64,000 nt of DNA from positions 1,488,001-1,552,000 of the forward strand of contig CAWIWV010000001.1 in the NCBI GenBank assembly GCA_963839925.1, given 5' to 3'. The notes beneath the pieces were generated by a model. It searched no databases and was not told the origin of the DNA. It worked only from the letters and a program-made list of their open reading frames with translations. The stretch comes from Bog-756 sp963839925 (GTDB lineage Bacteria > Actinomycetota > Acidimicrobiia > Acidimicrobiales > RAAP-2). Positions 54,748-63,486 of the stretch are shown piece after piece. Both the position numbers and the translations under genes were made by a program. Positions within the stretch are counted from its first letter, which is position 1. Each line of letters begins with the position of its first letter.

Positions 54748-55958
54748 CCCAGCACCTCCTCGAGGAGGCCCAGAGCCTGATCGATGTCAGCGTCTGAGAC
54801 CAGCAGCGACGGAGCGAAGCGCAGCACGTCGGGCTTGGGGGCGTTGACCACCAGACCCTTCGCCAGCAGTTCGCCGCAGGCTCTGGCCGCCCACGGTTCG
54901 GCGAGCAGGCAGGCCAGCAGCAACCCTTCCCCACGGACCCCGACCACCCCGGGCAGCTTTCCCAGTCCGGCTCGCAACCGGGCACCCGCCGCACGGGCCC
55001 GCGCGGGAACGTCCTCTTCTTCCATGACCGCCAGGGTGGCTCTCGCCGCCGACATCGCCAGCGGCTGCCCGCCGAAGGTGCTGCCGTGGTCCCCGGGCAC
55101 GAACGCCGCGGCCACCTCGGCACGAGCCCAACACGCACCGACCGGCATCCCGTTGCCCAGGGCCTTCGCCATGGTGACCACGTCGGGCTCCACCCCGAGG
55201 TGCTGGAAGCCAAACCATTGCCCGGTGCGGCCCAGACCCGTCTGGACCTCGTCGACCATCAGCAGGATGCCGCGGTCGCTGCAGAGCTGGCGCAGACCCA
55301 CCAGATAGTCCGAGGAGGGAACGACCACGCCGGCTTCGCCGAGGATCGGCTCGACCAACACCGCCGCCACCCTGGTCGGATCGCACGCAGCGTCCATCGC
55401 GTCGAGATCGTCGAAGGGCACGTGGTCGAAGCCGTCGGGAAGGGGAAGAAACGGTTGTTGCTTCTCGGGCTGACCGGTGGCGGCCAACGAGGCGAGGGTC
55501 CGGCCGTGGAAGGCGTCCCAGGTGCTCACCACAGCGAACCGTCCCGGACCGGCCCAACGACGGGCGAGCTTGAGCGCGCACTCGTTCGCCTCGGCACCGG
55601 AGTTCGCGAAGAAGACCTGGCCCCCGGCCCGATCGGTCCCACCTCCGATGAGCCGGTCCAGGGTGACCGCGACCTCGGGGCCGACGGTGTTTCCGAAGAG
55701 GTTCGAGACGTGGCTGAGCGTGCGGGCCTGCAGCGCGACCGCGTCGGCGACCGCAGGGTGGGCGTGGCCCAGCGAGGTCACCGCCAGTCCGGAGAGGAAG
55801 TCGAGATAGCACTTGCCCGTGGTGTCGAAGAGCAGCGATCCTTCCCCACGCACGAAGGTGACCGGCGGTTCGGCGTAGTTGTGCATGAGGGCGGAGCGGT
55901 CCACCTGCGCGCCACCCGCTCCCTCCGACCCGTTCGGTTCTTGCCCGCGACCGGTCAT
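54744..55958 (-). CDS. argD: acetylornithine aminotransferase
   Basis: PLP enzyme converting N-acetylglutamate semialdehyde to N-acetylornithine. 404 residues; FFANSGAEANECALKLAR, the LMVDEVQTGLGRTG motif and the PLP lysine in TMAKALGNGMPVG identify the class III family. Context in the arg operon fixes the role, though such enzymes may also serve in lysine synthesis. Overlaps argB and argR by 4 nt. Confidence 0.95.
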   Translation of the reverse strand: MTGRGQEPNGSEGAGGAQVDRSALMHNYAEPPVTFVRGEGSLLFDTTGKCYLDFLSGLAVTSLGHAHPAVADAVALQARTLSHVSNLFGNTVGPEVAVTLDRLIGGGTDRAGGQVFFANSGAEANECALKLARRWAGPGRFAVVSTWDAFHGRTLASLAATGQPEKQQPFLPLPDGFDHVPFDDLDAMDAACDPTRVAAVLVEPILGEAGVVVPSSDYLVGLRQLCSDRGILLMVDEVQTGLGRTGQWFGFQHLGVEPDVVTMAKALGNGMPVGACWARAEVAAAFVPGDHGSTFGGQPLAMSAARATLAVMEEEDVPARARAAGARLRAGLGKLPGVVGVRGEGLLLACLLAEPWAARACGELLAKGLVVNAPKPDVLRFAPSLLVSDADIDQALGLLEEVLG

Positions 55959-56860
55959 CTCGGCGGATTCACCATCGTTCCGACCCCTTCGTCGGTGAAG
56001 ATCTCGAGCAGAAGGGCGTGAGGGGTGCGCCCGTCGAGGATGTGGGCGTGCCCGACCCCCGCCCGAACCGCCCGGGCACAGGCCTCGACCTTGGGGATCA
56101 TGCCTCCGTTCGCAGCGCCGGTCGCCAGCAACCGGTCCAGATCCTCCACCGACGCCTGGTGGATCAGTGTGGACGGATCGTCGGGATCCGACCGCAGCCC
56201 GGAGACGTCGGTCAGGAACACCAGCTTCTCGGCCCCGAGTGCAGCAGCGAGGGCGCCCGCCGCGATGTCCGCGTTGATGTTGAACGCCTGACCCGACTCG
56301 TCGGTCCCGATCGTCGCCACGACCGGGATGAGCCCCTGCGCGAGCAGCTGGGTGACGATCACCGGATCGACCCCCACCACGTCGCCGACGTACCCGAGCT
56401 CCTCGGAGCGAGCGGTCGCGGTGATCAGGTTGGCGTCCTCCCCGGACAGCCCGACCGCCAGCGCACCGTGCACGTTGATGGAGCCGACGATGTCCCGATT
56501 GACCTTGCCGACCAGCACCATCCGGACCAGGTCGATGGTCTCGGCGTCGGTCACCCGAAATCCGTCGAGGAAGGTGACCTCCTTCCCCACCCGTTCCATC
56601 AGCTCGCCGATCTGGGGTCCACCGCCGTGGACCACGACCGGCAACATCCCCACCGAACGCATGAGCACGATGTCCTCGGCGAACGAGGCGAGGGCAGTCG
56701 CTTCGTCGACCTCCTCGGCACCGGGCTTTCCGCCGAGCACGTTGCCGCCGTACTTGACCACGACCACCTTGCCCCAGAACCGACGGATGTAGCCGAGGGA
56801 CTCGACCAGCACCGAGGCCTTCGCTTCGGGCGAGAGCGCTGTTCCGGTCGGCGTGCTCAC
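55955..56860 (-). CDS. argB: acetylglutamate kinase
   Basis: Phosphorylates N-acetylglutamate. 301 residues with VVKYGGNVLGG at the phosphate-binding N-terminus, VVHGGGPQIGELMER, and the ATP-side NINADIAAGALAAALGAEKL followed by FLTDVSG. The extended N-terminal helix (KASVLVESLGYIRRF) is of the kind found in arginine-inhibited hexameric forms. Overlaps argJ and argD by 4 nt. Confidence 0.96.
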   Translation of the reverse strand: MSTPTGTALSPEAKASVLVESLGYIRRFWGKVVVVKYGGNVLGGKPGAEEVDEATALASFAEDIVLMRSVGMLPVVVHGGGPQIGELMERVGKEVTFLDGFRVTDAETIDLVRMVLVGKVNRDIVGSINVHGALAVGLSGEDANLITATARSEELGYVGDVVGVDPVIVTQLLAQGLIPVVATIGTDESGQAFNINADIAAGALAAALGAEKLVFLTDVSGLRSDPDDPSTLIHQASVEDLDRLLATGAANGGMIPKVEACARAVRAGVGHAHILDGRTPHALLLEIFTDEGVGTMVNPPR

Positions 56861-58026
56861 GAGGTGGTCCGGTTCTCGTCGATGTAGCCGTGCCCGAGGT
56901 CGACCCCCATCACCACCGCCTCACCGTCCCCGAGGCCGAGCCGGCAGTGAAGATCCACCATCGCACCCGACAGGTGATCGGCGACCGCCTTCTCGTCATG
57001 CGCAGCGGCCACGCCGTTGCGACAGACGGTGACGCCGCCGTAGGCGATCTCCAGCCGGTCCATGTCGAAGTCGACCCCCGCCGATCCGAGATCGCTCGCC
57101 ACCCGTCCCCAGTAGGGGTCGGCGCCGTTGAGCGAGCACTTCACCAGAAGCGAGTCGGCCACCATTTTGGCGGCGCGGTGCGCCTCACCGTCGGATCGGG
57201 CCGCGCTCACCCGCACCTGGAAGATCCTCGACGCACCCTCTGCGTCGGCGAGCATCTGGCCTGCCAGCGAGGAGCACGCCTCGGTGACCGACTCGGCAAG
57301 CTCGTCCGCATCGACCGTTCCGGACCGGCCCGAAGCCATCAGGATCACGGTGTCGTTGGTCGAGGTGCACCCGTCGACGGTCATCGAGTTGAACGAACCA
57401 GCGACCGCGGCCCGGAGCAGGGTCGCCAACCCATCCGGCTCGACGGCGGCGTCTGTGGTCAGGAAGGCGAGCATCGTGGCCATGTTCGGCGCGAGCATTC
57501 CGGCGCCCTTGGCCATCCCGGCGACCGAGAAGGACGAACGTTCGACCAGGACCTCCTTGCGCGACGAATCGGTGGTGAGGATCCCGCTGGCGGCATCCTC
57601 GGCCGACCGGTCCGACGGCGAGCGCGCCGCGACCAAGGCCGGGACGCCCTGCTCGATGCGTTCCATCGGAAGGGGGATCCCGATGAGGCCGGTCGAGCAC
57701 ACCAGCACCTGTTCGGCCGAAACACCGAGCCCATCGGCGGTCAGCTCGCACATCCGCCTGGCATCTGCCCGGCCAGCGTCGCCGGTCGCCGCGTTGGCAT
57801 TCCCGCTACTGACGATCACCCCGGCGGACCGCCCGCCGCTCGCTCGGAGGTGTTCGCGGCTGACCTGCACGGGAGCGGCGGCGGCCAGGTTCGAGGTGAA
57901 GGTCGCAGCCGTAGGCACCGCGATGCCGTCGGAGGTGGCCAACAACGCGAGATCGAGTGCGCCGGACGCCTTGATCCCCGAGGCCAGGCCGGCCGAGACG
58001 AATCCTTCGGGCGTGGTGATGCTCAT
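56857..58026 (-). CDS. argJ: glutamate N-acetyltransferase / amino-acid acetyltransferase
   Basis: Recycles the acetyl group from acetylornithine to glutamate. 389 residues. The self-cleavage site lies in GAGMLAPNMATMLAFL, where the Thr after Ala becomes the nucleophile of the beta chain; NSMTVDGCTSTNDTVILMA is the other diagnostic stretch. ATG at 58026 overlaps the argC stop. With ArgJ present the pathway is cyclic and argE is not needed. Confidence 0.95.
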   Translation of the reverse strand: MSITTPEGFVSAGLASGIKASGALDLALLATSDGIAVPTAATFTSNLAAAAPVQVSREHLRASGGRSAGVIVSSGNANAATGDAGRADARRMCELTADGLGVSAEQVLVCSTGLIGIPLPMERIEQGVPALVAARSPSDRSAEDAASGILTTDSSRKEVLVERSSFSVAGMAKGAGMLAPNMATMLAFLTTDAAVEPDGLATLLRAAVAGSFNSMTVDGCTSTNDTVILMASGRSGTVDADELAESVTEACSSLAGQMLADAEGASRIFQVRVSAARSDGEAHRAAKMVADSLLVKCSLNGADPYWGRVASDLGSAGVDFDMDRLEIAYGGVTVCRNGVAAAHDEKAVADHLSGAMVDLHCRLGLGDGEAVVMGVDLGHGYIDENRTTS

Positions 58027-59066
58027 GGGTAGAGCCCGGCCAAGGGGAGACCGGCGTCCTCTGCGAGGCCGAGCGCCAGGTTGGCGCACTGGATGGCCTG
58101 GCCCGAGGCCCCCTTGACCAGGTTGTCGATGGCGGCCATGGCCACCACCCATCCGGTGCGCGGGTCGACCCTGACGGTGACATGGGCGCAGTTCGAGCCC
58201 CGTGTCGCCTTGGTCGAAGGTGGACTGTCGGTGACGACGACGAATGGTTCCTCGTCGTAGGCAGCATGGAGGACTTCCATCGCGTCGGCGGTGGTGAGCC
58301 CCGCGCGTTGCGGTCCGATCCTGGCGTAACAGGTGGCGAGGATCCCCCGGGTCATCGGAGCAAGATGCGGGGTGAACAGCACCGGTGCGCCGAGTCCTTG
58401 CTCCATCTCCGGAGTATGGCGGTGATCGAGCAGGCCGTAGGCGACGAAGTCCTCGTCCACCGTGCCGAAGTGGAGTTTCTCCGACGCGGCCCGTCCTGCC
58501 CCCGAGACGCCGCTCGCCGCGTCGACCACCAGCGCCTGGGGAAACTCGGCGTCGGAACCGATCGTCGCCACGCCGGCCTGGAGCAACGGGGCGAGGGCCA
58601 GGATCGCGGCGGTCGGGTAGCACCCGGGGGCGGCGATCAGGCTTGCGTCCGACAACTCGTCGCGGGAGAGCTCGGGGAGTCCGTAGACGAACCGGCTGAG
58701 GAGATCCGGAGCTGTGTGGGCTTCTCCGTACCAGGTCGGGTACAGCGAGGGATCGTGCAGACGGAAGTCGGCTGCAAGATCGACGACGACACCGACTGTG
58801 CCGACCAGTCCTGGCACCAGATGTTGGGACCGGCCATGAGGGAGGGCAAGGAAGACCAGGTCCAGCCCGTCCAGACTGGCTGCGTCGGTGGGCCCGTAGG
58901 AGAGCTGTGGGTAGGAGGCGGAGAGCGACGGTGTGTGTGACCCGACCGACTCACCTGCGTGCTCACCGGCGGTCGCCACCACCACCTCGAAATCGGGATG
59001 CATCGCGCACAGGCGCAGCAGCTCGACTCCCGCGTACCCAGACGCTCCAACCACGCCGACCTTCAT
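58023..59066 (-). CDS. argC: N-acetyl-gamma-glutamyl-phosphate reductase
   Basis: NADPH-dependent reduction of acetylglutamyl phosphate. 347 residues; Rossmann start VGVVGASGYAGVELLRL, the catalytic Cys in AAPGCYPTAAILALAPLL, and HFGTVDEDFVAYGLLDHRHT. First gene of the arg operon. The ATG at 59066 lies 6 nt after a TATACT box, so the message is probably leaderless. Confidence 0.96.
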   Translation of the reverse strand: MKVGVVGASGYAGVELLRLCAMHPDFEVVVATAGEHAGESVGSHTPSLSASYPQLSYGPTDAASLDGLDLVFLALPHGRSQHLVPGLVGTVGVVVDLAADFRLHDPSLYPTWYGEAHTAPDLLSRFVYGLPELSRDELSDASLIAAPGCYPTAAILALAPLLQAGVATIGSDAEFPQALVVDAASGVSGAGRAASEKLHFGTVDEDFVAYGLLDHRHTPEMEQGLGAPVLFTPHLAPMTRGILATCYARIGPQRAGLTTADAMEVLHAAYDEEPFVVVTDSPPSTKATRGSNCAHVTVRVDPRTGWVVAMAAIDNLVKGASGQAIQCANLALGLAEDAGLPLAGLYP

Positions 59067-59104
59067 GTTGCAAGTATATGCATAAGCATGGGTGTTTATG
59101 CGAC
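59067..59104 (-). promoter_or_regulatory. argC promoter with ARG-box-like operator
   Basis: On the minus strand a perfect -10 TATACT (59073-59078) ends 6 nt before the argC ATG, predicting transcription from the start codon itself. Around it lie AT-rich palindromic elements of ArgR type: TATATGCATA, and CATAA (59081-59085) facing TTATG (59096-59100). Repressor bound here would cover the promoter. Confidence 0.6.
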
Positions 59105-59251
59105 ACGGACTCTCGCGCACTCGGACCTTGACTGATCCTGAGGCGCTCGGTACGGTCCCGTGCACCGACTGTCGGCTCCATCGTGTTCGCCGGACCCACG
59201 GAGACAGTCGGCTCGGGCGGCCCTCACTCTCCGATTCACCGGAGCGCGCCC

Positions 59252-59779
59252 GTGCTGACACCCGAACCACCGACAACCCAGTCCAACCCTCCCCCGATCG
59301 ACGATCCGGATCCCTTCTTCGACGACGCAGACGCCGTTCTGCTCGACGCGATCATCGACCAACTGCCCGAGTTCCTGTCCGTCTATGTGTCGCTGGCCGA
59401 AGAAGGGGACGGGGAGGTCGGCGAAGTCGCCGTCTTCGAAGCACTTGCCGATTTCGTGAGCCGTCACCTGTCGCTGCTCGAGACGAGTCGCCCCGTGCTC
59501 GTCCGTGCGATGGCCCTGGTCGAATCCCTGCTCGACTCACCTGCCCACCCCGTCGACCCCGAGGACCCCGAACACTCCGAACACGACGAACAGGACGACT
59601 GGGAGGGCGACGGGATCAGCGACTGGGAAGGCTCGGGCGATCTCGCCGACCTGGTTCGACTCGGTTTCTTCGACGCCCTGTCGCCAGAGGAACGTTCGCT
59701 GCTGGTGCCGTGGCTCGGTGAACGCTCACTCACTGCGCTCGAGTCACTCGACGGTCCGGTGCGACCACCCGACCGGTGA
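59252..59779 (+). CDS. acidic hypothetical protein
   Basis: 175 residues, strongly acidic, no membrane segment. A helical core (AIIDQLPEFLSVYVSLAEEG, DFVSRHLSLLE, LVRAMALVESLLD) is followed by an Asp/Glu/His-rich stretch (PEDPEHSEHDEQDDWEGD) and a final LVRLGFFDALSPEERSLL. I recognise no family with confidence. GTG at 59252 is chosen because GGAG lies 5 nt upstream; a GTG at 59183 would add 23 residues. Divergent from argC and convergent with pheT (11-nt gap). Confidence 0.6.
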   Translation: MLTPEPPTTQSNPPPIDDPDPFFDDADAVLLDAIIDQLPEFLSVYVSLAEEGDGEVGEVAVFEALADFVSRHLSLLETSRPVLVRAMALVESLLDSPAHPVDPEDPEHSEHDEQDDWEGDGISDWEGSGDLADLVRLGFFDALSPEERSLLVPWLGERSLTALESLDGPVRPPDR

Positions 59780-59790
59780 ACCACTCCGAC

Positions 59791-62379
59791 TCAGCGCAGC
59801 CGCGCCCCGTGCGCTGCTGTCACCGCGTCGATGCAGGTCGATCGGAGGGTTCCGACCTCTTCGTCGGTGAGCGTTCGCTCCAGTGAGCTGAACCGCAGTC
59901 GGAAGGCAAGGCTTCTTGCGCCCTCTCCCACCGACGCGGAACGAAAGACGTCGAACAGGGCCACCGATTCGAGCAGTTCACCGCCCGCGTCTCGCAAGGT
60001 TCGCTCCACCCGACCTGCGGGGACTGATTCGTCGACCACGAAGGCGAGGTCGACGTCCGACGAAGGGAAGCGGGTGATCGGCACCGCATGGTCGGATCGG
60101 CGTGCCACACGGTCGCGGTCGAGGAGGACACCGACATCGAGGTCGATCCACCCCACCCGCCGGGGGCGACCGTCGGCGCCGACCAACCCCAGTCGGCCCA
60201 CCGCGGAGGGTTCGAGCTCTCCGACGGCGCCGATCACGACCGCTCGGCCACGGCCCTTCCCACCGGCCGCCGCGCCGGGGCTGAGGATCGAGGCCGAACG
60301 AGTGGGGTGCAGCACCGCGCCGATCTCGTCGAGCTCCGCGAGGTTTCCGAGTTCCCAGTCCTCGAGACGGAAGGTGTCGGCGATGGTCCGCCATGCGGCC
60401 ACTGCCGCCCAGGCATCGTCGCCCTCGGACGCGAACACCGCGCTGAGCCTCTCCGAGGTAACCACACCGAGACCCGAATCCTGATCTCGCTCCGAGTTGG
60501 CATCCCGCTCCTCGACGGCCCGGAACGTACTTCCCACCTCGAACAGCCGAACCTCCCCCTGGCGGCGCTCACTGTTGTAGATGACGGCTCGGATCAGGCC
60601 GGGCGCCATGGACGAGCGGAGGAATCGTTCCGACTCCACCAGAGGATTGGTGATCTCCACGTACGGGGGCTCGAAGCCCGAGGCGGTCTGGTCGAGTTCG
60701 GTGACGAAGGCCGGGGTCCAGACCTCGTCGCACCCGAGTCCGGACAGGACCCGCTTCAGAATCCTCCGTTCCGACTGGAAGGCGGTGAGGCGACCGGGCT
60801 GTGGCCAGGACGGTGTCCGTCGCGCGATCCGCGAGTAGCCGAAGGTTCTGGCGACCTCCTCGGCGATATCGGACTCACCGACCGGCGCCGGCCGGATGTC
60901 CGGGCGGAACGTGGGAACGGTGACCCTCAGGTCGGCGCCCTCCGCACCTTCCGCACCCGCGACCGGCTCCGCTTGGATTCCCAACGGGACCAGCAGGTCC
61001 ACCATGGCCTCCGCTGTGAGCTCGGTGCCCAACAGCTGGTTGATCTGTGAGGGTCGGACGGTCATCTCGACCGGACCGGGAAGGTCACCCACGAGGTCGA
61101 TGACCCCGCCCGCGACCGCCATCCCCTCGCCGGCAGTCAGCTGCAACAACTCGCAGAACCGGATGGCCGCCCGGTCGATGCCCGCAGGATCACAGCCGCG
61201 CTCGAAGCGCGCCGATGCCTCGGTTCTGAGTCCCAGTCGCTTCGAGGTTCGCGCGATGGTCATCGGATCGAAGTACGCGGCCTCGAGCAGGACCCGGGAG
61301 GTGGACTGGTCGATCTCGGATGACGCGCCCCCCATCACCCCGCCGATCCCGACCGGCATTCCCTCCGCGTCACAGATGAGACAATCCTGCCCGGTGTCGC
61401 CGAGGCTCGGACCCGGGAGCCCGAGGGTGCGTTCGACTCCGTCCAGGGTGACCACCGTCTCACCGGGGCGGGCTCTCCTGACCAACAGGCCGTGACCCGG
61501 GAGCCGATCCAGGTCGTAGGGGTGGGTGGGCTGCCCGAGCTCCAACATGACGTAGTTGGAAGCGTCGACCACGTTGTTGATCGGCCGCATCCCGGCCATC
61601 GTGAGGCGCCGGGCCAACCATCGGGGCGAGGGCGCCGGCACCACACCGGTGATCACCCGGCAGGTGAACCTGGGGCAGAGGTCGAGATCGTCGACCCGGG
61701 CGGTAGCCAGTTCCCCGACCGCCGTGCCGCCGGCCAGTTCGGGCGGTGCGATCTCGGTCTCGTTCTCGCCGCCGGCTCGCACAGGAGGGAGTGACGACGT
61801 CGCCGGGATGGTGAAGGGAAGGCCCATCCTGGCGGCGAGGTCACGAGCCACACCGGCAACGCACCAGGCATCCGGCCGGTTGGCCTCGACCGCGATGTCG
61901 AAGACCACGTCGGACTCGAGATCGAGCACGTCGGTCAACGCTCGACCCGCCGCGGCGCCCTCGACGGCATTGAGCACCAGGATCCCTTCGTGATCGTCGG
62001 AGAGCTTGAGCTCCCGGCCCGAGCAGAGCATCCCGTTCGAGACGACGCCTTTCATCTTCCGTCGGCCGATCTCGAACCCACCCGGCAGGACCGAGCCCAC
62101 CGGGGCGAGTGGCACCAGGTCGCCCTCTGCGAAGTTCCAGGCCCCGCACACCACCTCCACGGGTCCGCTCGCGGCGTCGACGACCACCTTGCGAATCTTG
62201 TCTGCACCCTCGATCGGGGCGATCGATTCGACCTTCGCGACGATCACGTCACCGAGGCCCTCGTTGACCAGCTCGATCTCCTCGACCACCAGTCCGAGGT
62301 CGTCGAGCGTCGCGGCCAGCTCAGCCGGCTCCCCCGCAAAGGGGGCGAAGTCTCGAAGCCACGAAAGCGGAACGCGCAC
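59791..62379 (-). CDS. pheT: phenylalanine-tRNA ligase, beta subunit
   Basis: 862 residues, slightly longer than average. Domains: N-terminal tRNA-binding/EMAP-like domain (KMKGVVSNGMLCSGREL), B3/B4 editing domain, B5 domain, catalytic-like core (RRQGEVRLFEVGSTF), and a C-terminal ferredoxin-fold anticodon-binding domain (PSSDVDLAFVVDESVPAG). Pairs with PheS as an alpha2-beta2 enzyme charging tRNA-Phe. 30-nt gap to pheS. Confidence 0.96.
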   Translation of the reverse strand: MRVPLSWLRDFAPFAGEPAELAATLDDLGLVVEEIELVNEGLGDVIVAKVESIAPIEGADKIRKVVVDAASGPVEVVCGAWNFAEGDLVPLAPVGSVLPGGFEIGRRKMKGVVSNGMLCSGRELKLSDDHEGILVLNAVEGAAAGRALTDVLDLESDVVFDIAVEANRPDAWCVAGVARDLAARMGLPFTIPATSSLPPVRAGGENETEIAPPELAGGTAVGELATARVDDLDLCPRFTCRVITGVVPAPSPRWLARRLTMAGMRPINNVVDASNYVMLELGQPTHPYDLDRLPGHGLLVRRARPGETVVTLDGVERTLGLPGPSLGDTGQDCLICDAEGMPVGIGGVMGGASSEIDQSTSRVLLEAAYFDPMTIARTSKRLGLRTEASARFERGCDPAGIDRAAIRFCELLQLTAGEGMAVAGGVIDLVGDLPGPVEMTVRPSQINQLLGTELTAEAMVDLLVPLGIQAEPVAGAEGAEGADLRVTVPTFRPDIRPAPVGESDIAEEVARTFGYSRIARRTPSWPQPGRLTAFQSERRILKRVLSGLGCDEVWTPAFVTELDQTASGFEPPYVEITNPLVESERFLRSSMAPGLIRAVIYNSERRQGEVRLFEVGSTFRAVEERDANSERDQDSGLGVVTSERLSAVFASEGDDAWAAVAAWRTIADTFRLEDWELGNLAELDEIGAVLHPTRSASILSPGAAAGGKGRGRAVVIGAVGELEPSAVGRLGLVGADGRPRRVGWIDLDVGVLLDRDRVARRSDHAVPITRFPSSDVDLAFVVDESVPAGRVERTLRDAGGELLESVALFDVFRSASVGEGARSLAFRLRFSSLERTLTDEEVGTLRSTCIDAVTAAHGARLR

Positions 62380-62409
62380 AGCCCTTCTCTTCCCTTCAGT
62401 GATCGTGCA

Positions 62410-63486
62410 TCAGAACTGATGCAGGAAACGAACGTCGTTTTCGATGAGGGCACGCATGTCGGCGATCTGATGACGCATCTGCGCGCACCGGTCGATCCCG
62501 AAGCCGAACGCGAACCCGGACCACTCGGCAGGATCGATCCCCACCGCACCGAACACCGCCGGGTCGACCATGCCGCAACCCCCGAGCTCGATCCATCCGG
62601 TCTGCGAGCAGGTCCGGCATCCCGCTCCCCGGCAGATCGTGCAGGTGATCTCGAACTCCGCCGACGGCTCGGTGAACGGGAAGTAGGCGGGGCGCAGGCG
62701 CGAGTGGATGTCGGACCCGAAGTAGGCGGCGGTGAACACCTCGATGGTGCCGGCAAGATCGGCGAAGGTGATCCCCTTGTCCACCACCAGACCTTCGATC
62801 TGGTGAAAGACCGGGAGATGGCGGGCGTCAGGGGTGTCCCGCCGGTAGCAACGGCCGGGCATCACTGCGTGCAGCGGGAGCGTTCCAGCGGCCACCGCCT
62901 CTTCCATGAGGTGGACCTGCACCGGCGAGGTATGGGTGCGCAGCAGTGTCGACTCCGGAGCCCCGAGGTCGAGATAGAAGGTGTCCCACATGCTTCGGGC
63001 CGGGTGGGCGGGCGGGATGTTGAGCGCGCCGAAGTTGTACCAGTCGGTCTCGATCTCGGGACCTTCGGCCACGGCGAAGCCCATACCGACGAAGACGTCC
63101 TCCAGCTCGTCTCGGGTGAGGCTGACCAGGTGGAGATGGCCACGCACCGGGGCCGCCCGGTGCGAGCCCGCGATGAACTCGGTGAGGTCGAGACGGTTCT
63201 CCTCCATCTCGCGGGCGAGCTCCGCGGTTGCGATCTCCGTTCGACGCTGCTCGATGAGCGCATCGACGGCCTCACGGGCCTCGTGCAACGTCCGGCCGAG
63301 CTCGCGCCGGGCCTCGGGTTCGAGGGTTCCGAGCTGACGCGAGGCGAGTGCGAGCGGAGATCGCTTACCGGCGACCGACGCGGCCACCTCGCGGACCTCT
63401 TCCGTCGAGCCCGCGTCGGCGAGTGCCACCCGGGCCTGCTCGACCAACCCGTTGATCTCCTCGGGCGTGCTCGTCGGAGCGCTCAT
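62410..63486 (-). CDS. pheS: phenylalanine-tRNA ligase, alpha subunit
   Basis: 358-residue catalytic subunit. N-terminal coiled coil (~10-95), then class II synthetase motifs: HPARSMWDTFYL (motif 1 region), RCYRRDTPDARHLPVFHQIE (motif 2), and FGFGIDRCAQMRHQIADMRA (motif 3). PSAEFEITC and the CxxC-type ICRGAGCRTCSQTGW insert are typical. Its start overlaps the stop of the upstream methyltransferase gene by 4 nt. Confidence 0.97.
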   Translation of the reverse strand: MSAPTSTPEEINGLVEQARVALADAGSTEEVREVAASVAGKRSPLALASRQLGTLEPEARRELGRTLHEAREAVDALIEQRRTEIATAELAREMEENRLDLTEFIAGSHRAAPVRGHLHLVSLTRDELEDVFVGMGFAVAEGPEIETDWYNFGALNIPPAHPARSMWDTFYLDLGAPESTLLRTHTSPVQVHLMEEAVAAGTLPLHAVMPGRCYRRDTPDARHLPVFHQIEGLVVDKGITFADLAGTIEVFTAAYFGSDIHSRLRPAYFPFTEPSAEFEITCTICRGAGCRTCSQTGWIELGGCGMVDPAVFGAVGIDPAEWSGFAFGFGIDRCAQMRHQIADMRALIENDVRFLHQF

